From the NCBI RefSeq assembly GCF_018320785.1, contig NC_054869.1:15262698-15326697 (forward strand): a stretch of DNA of 64,000 nt, read 5' to 3'. Origin of the DNA: Cheilinus undulatus (Eukaryota > Chordata > Actinopteri > Labriformes > Labridae). The stretch's first letter is position 1. Each line of letters opens with the position of its first letter. Of the stretch, positions 24,681 through 35,800 are shown in pieces. The translations under genes and the position numbers were made by a program. The notes below the pieces were generated by a model. It worked only from the letters and a program-made list of their open reading frames with translations. It had not been told where the DNA came from and made no database searches.

Positions 24681-26558
24681 CAGAGGTGGAAAAAGTAAAC
24701 GACTCGTGTACTCAAGTAAAAGTTACTCTGGTTAGCAATCATGGTCTGTAAATCTACTCAAAGTATTTAAAGTTTACTGTAAGTACTGAGTAGTTACTGA
24801 GGAAATGTAAAATGGTACATTGGTAAAATATGATCTTTCCTCATTGTTAAGAACAACCAGAGAGTAGATCTCCAACCAGGTTGTTCAAGTAAAGTCACAC
24901 CTCTAAAGTCATATACACAGCAAAAAGGACGACGCTGATTACACTTACATGGTGTTAAATTCAACACTTTAAAACTGTCTGCATTAGTCCACACTACATA
25001 TAGTTAAACTACACTTTTGAAAGAAATATTTTTCAATATGACAGAGTGGCAGGAACTCTTGAAAATCTATGACAAGGTGTGTCTCCTCTGGTAAGAATAA
25101 AGCAGGCAATCAACCTCATAGTGAGGCATACTGATGAACAACATGCATACGCTGGGCTGTTTTCAGTGGATCTCTTATTGGTTTCAGGAGAAATCAAAAA
25201 TAAATCAATAACAAAAAAGGCAAAATATCTCTGATATTAAAGTCTTAGACAGACATCTATCCATGTACTTTATTTAGCAGGAAAACTAATAAATTCTGAT
25301 TGTTTTTTGAGATTTTCACTTATTTATCTTGGATGGAAATATTTTCAAAATAGTTTTCATATGATAATTAGTAGATATCTTGTCACATTTCAAAACAAAC
25401 GACCAAAATGTGTTATGATGGTAAAACAGTGAAATTAAATGTTTGCATGCATGTCCTCCCGGTGTTAGCCAGTCTCTTTGTTTAGCCTTTTGTTGTGTTC
25501 CTTCCAAATTTTCACATATTTTCCAAAACAGGGAGGGAGGTCAGACTTGTATGATGTATGGTAAAAAGAGTCATAACCAGAAAAAACTAAGGCACACTGT
25601 GTTGAAAAAGTTAAAAAGCCTTTAATAAATGGGCTAAAGCGCCTACACGTCTCAACTCACAAAGTCTTTATCAGGGCATTAAAAAAAAAGGGACTGTCCA
25701 CAGACTTTCAAGGCTGTGGCAGCTGCCTTGCAATCAGTCAACTGCTTCTCAGGTGCAGTGAAAAAAGTGGGTGTGTACTCTTAATTGGTGCACTCCAACA
25801 AAGCAAACTCAGAGCAAGAACAATAGTTATACAATCAGAAGTTACAAAAAATAGACATCAAAAACAATAAACATGATCATAAAGGAAAAGCAAAAAGTCA
25901 AAAACATGACAAAGAACATAAAGATAATGAGCCCAGTGGCTTTTTTATCAACAGTTTTTCACATATTTTGTTGAATTAATTTATCAAGAGTCAGAAATTT
26001 GGGTCCCTACTTCACATTACAGTAGGAGGTGGGTCCTAATACACTATTGTAATAATGCATAGTTTAGACCTTTTGTCAAGAACAAGTGTATATGGGCTTA
26101 TTATAGTGGGACTTTGTAAATGAAAACATCTAAAATTGATGTTTACTTTTCCAAGTGGGTCCTAGGGGGGCTTAGCTTTTCTTAAACAGAAGTAGAGGTG
26201 GCCTAAAGAAAAAGGTTGGGTTGGGCTCTGACTTTAGGAAACCAAAAGTTACTGGTGGGAACTCCAACTCAGAGCATAACTCCACTCATGGTGCAGGTGT
26301 GTCTCATATTTGCACCATGAGTGCAGAAAACAAAAACAGACCACCAGAAACATGAGGAAAAAAACCCCGGGGACGTGATGTGGAATCAAGCTCTGATTAT
26401 GCGCTACTGTGTAGTCAACAGAAGTCAAAAAGAGTATTTTACTAAAGGACAACCACAGTTCCTCTGGTTAAAACTTACATCAAAAAAGTGCCAGTACCTA
26501 AAAAAAGTATTCAGTCACAGTAATTTGAGTAAATGTAACTAGTTACTTTCCACAGCGA
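24681..26558. mobile_element. hAT-type element (Tol2-like ends) with 8-bp target-site duplication
   Basis: The left end begins CAGAGGTGGAAAAAGTAAAC with repeated ACTCAAGTAAAAG-type motifs inside. The right end has matching inverted sequence (TTGAGTAAATGTAACTAG then TTACTTTCCAC). GAAATAAC flanks both sides (24673-24680 and 26559-26566), identical over 8 bp; with one more base the match is AGAAATAAC. The ends and subterminal motifs resemble Tol2-class hAT elements. No transposase domain is readable inside, so it is non-autonomous, with other repeats nested in it. Confidence 0.8.
25590..25745 (-). repeat. Interspersed repeat end nested in the hAT element
   Basis: On the minus strand it reads CTGATAAAGACTTTGTGAGT, then GAGACGTGTAGGCG and a TTTATTAAAGGC tail. 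This resembles a widespread vertebrate repeat end (CTGATGAAG, then a GAAACG-type core, then an AATAAAGG tail) that I associate with retroelement 3' ends. The family assignment is uncertain. Confidence 0.45.
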
Positions 26559-27002
26559 GAAATAACAGTCATATCTTGGTTCAGAAACATCTGTAGACCA
26601 ACCTCAGCTCATTTTCAGTGCCAAACATATGCATGCGTTACTCCGTCATATTCCTCAGACTCAGCTTTCACATCCCTCCTCCCCAAGACCACTGTTTCTA
26701 AGTTCCTTCTTTGTCTAAATACAGGAGCCACCAAGGGCTCCTTCCTGAGAGTGACTGAGAGAAGGTCCCCCTGCCCAGAGTCTCACCCACCCTGGTTTCC
26801 TCCTTAGTACCAACATAAGCACACACCAGTGGGACATGCTGCCCCGTTTGCTCAGTTGGCTCTCTGGACTCCCTCCTAACTCTGATTGCAGCACACCATA
26901 GTGGGATCAGCACTCAAGAATAGAGGAGGGGTATTTAGAGGAGCACGGACAGACTGGTACACACTCCTGGACCCCACGCATTAACAGGGATTACATCTAG
27001 TT

Positions 27003-27105
27003 TGAGCGTACAAAGTGGTAATCCTTAATGCGATGTATTGATGCACCTCAACGTGCAATGAAAACAGTTTGACATCCTAGAGCTCAGATTGCATACAACC
27101 AGCTC
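27003..27105 (+). repeat. Dispersed repeat, copy 2 (short) of the unnamed family
   Basis: Shares AATCCTTAATGCG, ATGCACCTCAA and GAGCTCAGATTGCAT-like segments with the longer copy at 30388. Truncated at its right end. Confidence 0.55.
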
Positions 27106-27304
27106 ACACCAATTCATCATCCCTTTCACACACATTTGACTCCAACAGTACATTTGACTGTTATCTGCCTTCATCCCTCTCCCATAATCCCTCATGACTG
27201 ACCCCTTTATCCTGTAACCCTTAACTTTATCCGTTCATCCATCCTTCTCTAGTCAATGATAACAATAAACCATCTAAATATACTTTTTTATTTTGCATTG
27301 TCTT

Positions 27305-27490
27305 TTTACAACCCTGATTCCAAAAAAGTTGGGTTGCTGAGTTAAAAGTAAAAACAGAATGCAATGATTCACAAATCTCATAAACCCAAATTTTATTCAC
27401 AACAGAACGTAAACAACATATCAGATGTTGAAAATGAGGCATTTTATCAGTTCATGAAAAATATTAGCGCATCTTGAATTTGATGGCAGA
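27305..27490 (+). mobile_element. Fish DNA-transposon terminal fragment
   Basis: Begins ACAACCCTGATTCCAAAAAA followed by GTTGGG, then AACAGAATGCAATGATT and CAAATCTCATAAACCC. I recognise this as the end of an abundant fish DNA transposon, but I do not name the family with certainty. Only one end is present. Confidence 0.6.
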
Positions 27491-28699
27491 GACAAAATCA
27501 AAAAATGTGATTCAGAGCCACGGCTCTAAATCACATTTATCTTTAATAAACTCATCTCCAAGCCCAAACCAGACATTTGAATGACTATGGACTATAAAGG
27601 AATTTGAATGAAGTTTTAGTTTCAACACCCACTGTTTTACAGAAAGGGACTTTTGAAGCTCCTCTCAGCCCAGCTTTCAGCCAACAGGGAAAGAGCTGGA
27701 GCAGAGGCAGCTCTAATCCTGCACTTTCCACAACGCCCTTGTCTGCAGGGTGTGTCTGCACCACGGTTTTACTCAGACCAATGGAGCGTCGATTTGCCCT
27801 CTAGATTAATTTCTGAAGCAGAGTGCAGCTCAGAGCAGGGATGATGAGATCACAAGTTCACAGCATGTTTCTTTGCCTGTATAGGCTTGATGTGCTCTTC
27901 ATTTGCCTCCCATTTTGATCTGATGTTGATATAGTGATGAGCAGACTGTGCCTGGTATTTTATTTTGAAAATCAACCAGACGCCCTGTGCGCTCCAGTAG
28001 GAGTCTTCCTGTTTAGGTCATTCTGCTCTGTGCAGATTGATGCGTGTTGGCTGTCTCTGTAGAAATAGACTGCATATCTGGAGCAGAGCAAAGGTGCTTC
28101 TGGTGGGCACTACAAATGGTTCATGGTGCATGCTGTGGAAGACTGACTAGAGAGGGAGACATTTACCCCTCACAGGATGCACATTGTGCAGAAATTGAGA
28201 ACTAGATTCTTGTGACAGGGAATAACAGAAAAAAAATATAATATAAATAAACAATGAATATCACGTCAATCACATCCATGTTCATTATCTCACATTTATG
28301 ATAATGAAAAAGCCAACAGCAGCTCACATCTTGGCTTTTATATTACAAACTGATGAGTTTGGTGAAGTTGAGGCCAGTAGACTTGCAGGTTTGTCTATCT
28401 ACCCAAGTTTTTGTTAAACAACCTATAATTTTCAGTATGCACAACTGATTTTTTGCCATTCACAGAACAACGAATTAGTTGAAGGATGTGGGAGAGTCAA
28501 ATCAGATATTTCATGTGAAAATGAAACCTATGCATTAGAGGTGAATTCCCCTGCTGTTCACTCATTCCAGGAAACTCTCTGAAGAAAGCAGACCGCATGT
28601 ATGTAAGCGCCTGTGTTCTTGTTAGACCTCTGAAAATCCCTGAAATCTTTTTGTGTTATTATCGAAATCTTACAACAGATGACACGACACCAGAGCTTC

Positions 28700-28714
28700 T
28701 TTATTCTTTTTATT
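28700..28714 (-). terminator. Probable dbnl poly(A) signals (two AATAAA)
   Basis: Two AATAAA hexamers lie close together on the minus strand at 28709-28714 and 28700-28705, followed by a GT-rich stretch (GGTGTCGTGTC), as expected downstream of a cleavage site. They would give a 3' UTR of about 1.1 kb after the stop at 29834-29836. Confidence 0.5.
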
Positions 28715-29833
28715 ATGAAGAATGTGCATAACAATAGACTCTGGAAAAAAAGGAAAAAAAACATGAAATGCAGTGGATACATGATGCCCTTTTTATCTTT
28801 AAATCCACGATCGATTTTCCTTTCATCCACTGAGCTAAAAGCTTAAAAGAGCGAATTTTGTTCCTTAATAAAACCGTTGAAGTTGCATAAATCTGGCTGT
28901 CAAATGAATGTCACCACTCACTGCACTCATCTCCCTGCTTTATGGCACCATATACCGCACACTTTTGTTATGCACTCAAATAACCTCAGACCAGTGAGAT
29001 CAAAAAAGAACTCTTGTGAAATGTTAGATATGTTGAAATAATCTGTTGATAAAGAAACGGAAATGTAGAGAAGTTTAAATAATCACAGTTACTGGGAACT
29101 TAACTGTTTGATGCATTCCTGCTAAAGTTGGCCACTCAGAGCACAGCAAACTTTTTTTAATATTCACTTAAACCACAGTCAGATCAGTACTAAAACATGG
29201 TTTGAAATCACACAGGATGTAGGTTCAATCACATTTAAAAAACTTATAATAATAATTCAGTCTGCCGGTAAAGAAAGGCAAAAACAAGGCAAAGGATTAT
29301 ACTGTAGCTGGTACCACCATCTTTGATTTTTTTTTTCCTCCTGAAATGTACAGGAACATTTGCTACGAGTAAAAAATAAAATTTACCTGAAATAGAACTG
29401 AAGTCACTTTGTAAGGAATGCTAAATAGAAGTGCCATCACGATTTCATTAAGACGTAACAAAAGGCTGATATCGTACTGCATCACATTTAAAGGTAAAGA
29501 GATGTACGCTTTGGGGGGAATGAGGGCGAGTTTTGGTCTGCCTAGGGGTCTTCACAAATCCCTAAACTATGCCATCAGCTGCTCACAACATCAACAATTT
29601 AATAGAATCACTTTGTTGAAATGAAGGAAGATTTCTGAATGTTTCTGGCCCACGATTACCGTCCGATCATTGGTCCATGATGTCAAGGATCATTTTCTCT
29701 GCTTCAGCCGGAGCAGCTCACTGGTGTGTGAGGACTTCCTGCTGTGTGTTGTTTTACTGCAGAGATACTCTGCCAGGGCTGCCGCTGTGATAATCTGGGG
29801 TTGTGGTGGAGGGGGTTGGTGGGCCTCGCATGG
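28715..29833 (-). other. Probable dbnl 3' UTR
   Basis: Non-coding sequence between the dbnl stop codon and the paired poly(A) signals. No intron, exon or transposon was recognised. It is AT-rich, with a poly-T run near 29330 on the plus strand. Confidence 0.5.
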
Positions 29834-32800
29834 CTAGATGAGCTCCACGTAATTAGCTGGGAACATTCCAAAGCTACCGTCTGGTCCGTAGCCTCGCCAC
29901 CAGCCCTCGTCGATCATCTCGATCCCGGTGATGAGTTCATCCGGATCAAAGGAGATCTCTGTGTCGTCAGCTGAGGAGGGAGAGCACTGAACTGTCACTA
30001 CATGATAAATATAACATACATCATTACATACATCACTTTTTCAAATGTTCTTAAAGCAAATTTCAACCAAAATTCTTAATCTCATTAATTTAATTTTAGT
30101 TTAACTCATGTTCTACTAGGTATAGAGTTTTTATGTTGGGTTCCTCTTAAGCTCATCACACAGTGAAATTCCATAAAAGAGGCCCATCACCTCCCTGTTA
30201 CTACATCTAAATACAGGCATTCTGATTTTTTGCTTTTTGCATGTGTTACACTTTGCAGCAAGGCATCGCAGGCATGTAAACATCCTGCTTTAGCTGGTAA
30301 TGTGTAAAGGGCTTTAAATAATCAATGACCTTGTTTTGACTTAGCTTCACAAGGATTAACACCTGTTTTGAGCATTCATATACTAAATGGCAATCCTTAA
30401 TACTTTGTGTGGATGCACCTCAATTTGTACTGAAGACACTTTGATATCTGGTAGCTCAGACTGCACTCATAGGTGGCCTGGGATGCTTTCATTCATACTG
30501 GTTTGGTTGTGTAGCTGCTGCAGGTGCAGGCAGGCATTACAGACCACCCCATTAGCTGACGTAACCTGTGGTAGTTCATCAGTAAACAAAGACATGGCTT
30601 TATCTATGCCCGTCTAGCCTTGCTCATCATGATGGGAATCTCCAGCTCACTGTGTGGCTCGGATCATTTGGCTCAGCCCAGTGCCAGTCTTTCAGTTCCC
30701 AAACAGCTCTTCATTTTGGTTTATTACTTTACTAAACAACAACAAAAATGAAAATAACTAAACAAAGCTGGCTCCCATCATTCACATAAAAGTGCTGGCT
30801 GTTAGAACCAGACCAGTTGACACATTACTACTGGCTCATGTGTTGCCTTGAATTGAGGTGTCATTTCAATCTAACCAGTAACCCAGTAGTTACTGTACGG
30901 GAAGTTCCACCCACATTCATAGTTAGAGTAGACGCCCCAGGAATAAGGTGGTATCCACCTCATTTACAGCTCACAATACAAAAAGTGTGAACATGTAATT
31001 ACAAAAATATATCAATATTTACAAATTCAAGTTGAATTCCTATTGAAACAACTGTCATTCATAGTGAGCATCTATCATTAACTGCTGTACTAGAATACAT
31101 GTATTTAGTGTACTTCCGCTTTAGCACCGTAAGTTTCGCCCACATTCAGATTTACAGTAGCGGCCCCAGGAATAAGGTGGATACTTCAAACTTAAATCAC
31201 CTGAATTACTGCCTCTTTACTGGTTGTATTTTTATTCTGCAGTTGTACAGCTACACATTTAAAAGTACAAAACAAATCAAGTTACCGATACTTTTACCCT
31301 GAAAACATTTAAAAGTCAGGGCTTCTTAAAGAGTAGGATGACAGTGAGGTTATCATTTCTCTTGAATCTGTACTTGAATGCATTTTTATGAATTCCTAAA
31401 CAAGGGTAGTTCAAGCTTAAATAAGGTGAAATTACTCTTTTATTCTCTCAGCAGTGACTGGACTAACTTTACCGAACTCACCGGCCTGGTAGTCGTATAA
31501 AGCTCGAGCACAAATGCCTCTGTCTGCTGTCTCCTCCAGAGTCACCTCATAATTATTCTCCTCCACCTGGCAGAGAAATGGTGTCATGTTGTATTTCAGG
31601 ATAATTTTGTGACAAAACAAAACAGTGATGGATTTTCCTTATAAAAGTTTGAAACAACCACCTGGGCGGGCTCTTCGTACGCCGCCTCTTGGACGTAGGA
31701 GTTTGCAGCTGGTGCCTCATCTGAAAAGAGAGATTCCCATCACAGTGAGTACACTGAGCTGTTCCTTATTTACCAGCAGGGGGCAGCAGCTGCTCCTGAC
31801 AGCACAGCTTGGCTGGGGGAGATAAAATGTGCTTTGACAGCATTTTATAAGAAGCAGATGAGGAAGCAGATGCTTAAAGGGTTAAAACTGAGGCTGGTAC
31901 TGTGTGAAATGAGCCCCACCTTTAGGCTCCTCCTGGGGGGTGGCCTCCTGCTCGTCATACTCACACCTGGACTGTCCATCATCCACATCAGGCTCTTATC
32001 ACCCAAAACACAAGCACAGACATGCATGGAGACAACAAGTACACGCAGGCGGAAAAACCACCACCAACAGCATTCTTTATCAGTAACTCAATAATAATGG
32101 TGAAGTTTCACTGGAAACAGAAAATACACTCAATGGAAGCATGACTTATTGTTAAAATAAGTATGGAGATGGTGACAATGCAGAAACAACAACAGAAATG
32201 AAGCATGCAGATCAGAGTTAAGTATGACACTGTCACCCAAACTTTGTGCACAAGTGTGTGTCTGTGTGTGTTTACGCTCACACCTGTGGCACGGACAGGA
32301 GAGGCGGAGCCTGCTGGCACAGGAGAAGCTTGGCGTTGCTGAGGTGAGCTGGCTCGCTCAGACTCATACACTGGCTTAGACAGAAAAGGGCTTTGCAGAC
32401 GCCCTGAGCAGACACACATGGAACCCCGGAAACATGCCGTTTAAGAAAGGAGGAACAAATGGACGAGAAAGAGAGAGAAAACACAGAGCAGACGGGTTGA
32501 GCAGAACCAGAGAAGACAACATGATGGGAGACAACATTTAGTATGAGAATGACACCAATGGACAGTCTGATGGAAGTTAAAGCTTCGGATAAGACTGTGT
32601 TTACCGCACCTACCACTACATGAGAGAGGAGGCTGATAGAGCCTTGCAGTGATGCAGAGAGGGCAGTTAGAGTTTCAATATAGAGGGCTCACAGTGAGTG
32701 CAAGGGGTGATACCTGGCTGAGGGCTTGCTGGTGCAGCAGGGGGGACGTCTGAGTCGCTAGGAATGATTCCCCTCTCTCGCTGCTTGAACATCTCTCTGG

Positions 32801-35800
32801 GGTTCACAGCACGCTGAGAGATGAGAGAAGCTGCCTCCTGCAGAAAAAGAAAGTGAACAACATGCACAATTAAAAAATGCAGGCTATAAATAATAAAGAG
32901 GCTTTGAGAAGCACTACAGAGCAGAGAAGTGTGTGATATCTGAATGATCACAGAGGAAGGAGAGAGATCATGCAGCAAGACGAGGAGACGGCGGTGTTAG
33001 GACAAAGAAAAAGAAGAGTTTGTTTGTCTTTTTGGATAGACATGAAGAAGGAGAGCTGTATTCCCAGAAGAGAGGTCTTTCACAAACTCACATTGGCTTT
33101 TTCCACAGATTCACCTCTCTTGACTGCTTTCCTCTGGGCTGGTTCGTTCTCCTCCTGCTCCTCCTGATGATGTCAGTATAAATGTTTGATCTGCTCATAT
33201 TAGCTACCTTACTGACTTCAGTGTGCCCTAGCTAAAGTTATTTAACATTCAACATTAACAGTGAACAGTATGATTTCACTTCAACTCATGTCAGTATCTG
33301 TTCTCTGTTTCTGTGAGATTTCACAAAACTCCATAAACTTAAAGTGTGAGGGGATGGGACAGAGTGACACTCACCCAGCGCTGTTTCTCCTGCTCTGTAC
33401 TCACAGACTCCTGCTGCTGTTGGTACTTCCTGTTAAAAAATATCATTTAAAGGACCTTTTATTCAATTTGATTGCAAGATGTTTAAAAATGTTGAACTAT
33501 TATGTCAGTCTGACTGAAACACACTAAGCTGGATGTGTGAAAGTCAAACTATGGTACACAGGCTATGCTGTTGGGCAGGGCGTCCAAACGTTTTTTTTTT
33601 ACTTGTCATATGACCAAATATCTGGTCAGCTTCTACTAGATCTTACTGTGGTCAGGATGAGAACAACCTTCTATGCAGCAGTCAGAGGAGATACTGACAG
33701 CTCATCTTCACATTCAGACACGAAACAAGAGCAAACTGAACACAGCTGCCAAACTTTGTAGGAGTGCTGGAGCTTGAGGATGATTAGCATAATATGCCTT
33801 TGCTCATCAAGGTGTTATGAAACAAGGTATTACTTTGGATGTTGATATGTTAACCATTTGTAGTCTCAATTTAGACATGAGAAAAAAAACGTCATCAAAT
33901 TCCTGTCAAAATGTGAAACACCAGTTTGATTGATAATACGGTCCATATTTAATTATTTTTGGTGATGCTAAGGGCCAATTAGGAAATCGACCATGGGCTG
34001 CAGTCACCCCCTGGGCTGTAGTTTGGACACTCCAGCTGTTGGAGGTTGATTTATTCAAATTGGCCTAGATGATCTGCACATGCTCCACAGTTCCTGCACA
34101 GGGCTTTGACCCAGAAACTGAACAGGATAAATATGAAGCAAAATAACAGGGGAAAAAAAACAAGATGATGGTATTAATGTGGTGAGTGCTACATCAAGAT
34201 CCATGCATTCTGGCATATGACCAGTTTACTCGCTAACTTGTCTGTCGATAATTCGTGATGCAGCAGAAAGATCTGATAATCACAAGCTAAAATAGACCTT
34301 AATTTATGTTTTTTGCCTCAACCTTAAATTTAAAGTGAAGCACACTGAGCTTACCTTTGATGAATTGTACTCTACGAATAAAACTGCTATTGCTATTACT
34401 TGCAGCAATAAATCAATTCTTCTATGTAGTCCAATTAAATGGTCTATTGATCCAGCACCATTGCTTGACTTGTGTTCAATAAACTGACTACTGTAGCTGA
34501 TTAAGGGTTTCAATCAGTCTGCTTTTCCTTCAGCTGATACCTACTTTTGTTGCTCGATTTGACAGGCCCTCTCCTTGTCCCTTTTGTCTCTCTGTGCTGC
34601 CTCTTTTGCCTCCCGGTCTTTCCTCTCTTTCTCCAGCCGCTGGCGCTCCTCGTCTGCCTTACGCCTTTCCTCCTGGCGACGCTTCTCCTCTTCTTTCTGA
34701 AACCCACAGACAAACCATCAAGGTTGATGTTACATAGGAAGTTACTTATGAAGAAATACTGTCATAAAAATTCTCTTTTCCCCCCACAGTAGTTAAATGT
34801 AGAAAACTGCAATGCAATGAGCACAAACTTCCCATCTGAATCATGACAGGTATGATGATGAGCCAAGAGTGCAAACAGGACAAATATAAATACCTTCGCT
34901 GACACTCACTAAACTGCCTACTTTTTCTTTTTACACAGCGTTTTAAGGGCAAGGGCAATATGTGTCAGATGTTTAAAAAGTGCTAGTCTTAGCAAAATTG
35001 CAGTGAGTTCTTGCAAAACTAAACTTCACAAATGTGAATTTTCCAACAATGTTTGAAATATTAAGATGAATTTAGCAAACACTAAGTAGTTGAGGGTCCC
35101 ACCTCTGCCTGAGCCCAGAAGGTATCTTTGTTGGTCTTTCTGATTTCAGACATGGCGTTGGTCTTCTGGTACACTGAGCCCTACAAGGCAGAAGAGGCAC
35201 ATTGGTATGAACATTTCACACATAAAAAAAAAAAATTACAGACAGATTATACAGCCAGTGTTTTCTGCATCTATTATCTTCACCCAATCTTATCTGGTTA
35301 AGGTATGATATGCAACTGTCAGATTAGGTGTCTTGTAGAATTACACTTTAGTAAAAGTATCTTAGACCAAAACAAACCATATTGTTTCCCCACCCCTCTC
35401 GTAGAGTTCTCACTTAGTGATCTGGAATTAGATATGTAGCCAAAAGTTGATATGAATCAAATTTCTTTGAAGTATCTTAGACCAATCTTTTCTTCAGTTG
35501 GCTGTCTGATGGTTCATCTTTAATTGCAGTAAAACTCCTCCATTGTGCAACTAAATGGCCCTAAACGTGCAGGTCTGCCACTCTTCCCCCATGAGGTGCC
35601 GGGCCTGAAGCCTAGTTTACACTTTGTTAAATGTAGGCCATAGTAAGTCGGCTTGTCTGTGCCACTCCAGACTACTCTGCCTTAACAATACTCAGCAGTG
35701 CTGTTTTTATGCCAGTTTCCAGTCCCACCGCTACATTTCCTGTTTGTTTGTGTACAGAAAACCATGGCAATCAATACGCACGTTATGTTGGAGTTGAAGC

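Larger units (their letters stand above)
26567..28689. other. Intergenic DNA between the hAT element and the dbnl 3' end
   Basis: Contains a copy of the unnamed dispersed repeat (27003-27105) and a fish DNA-transposon end (27305-27490). Otherwise no gene or motif was recognised. Confidence 0.5.

Noticed and set aside
32108-32419. 103-codon minus-strand frame read as its own gene
   Set aside because: Its first part is dbnl exon 11; the rest is read-through into the intron.
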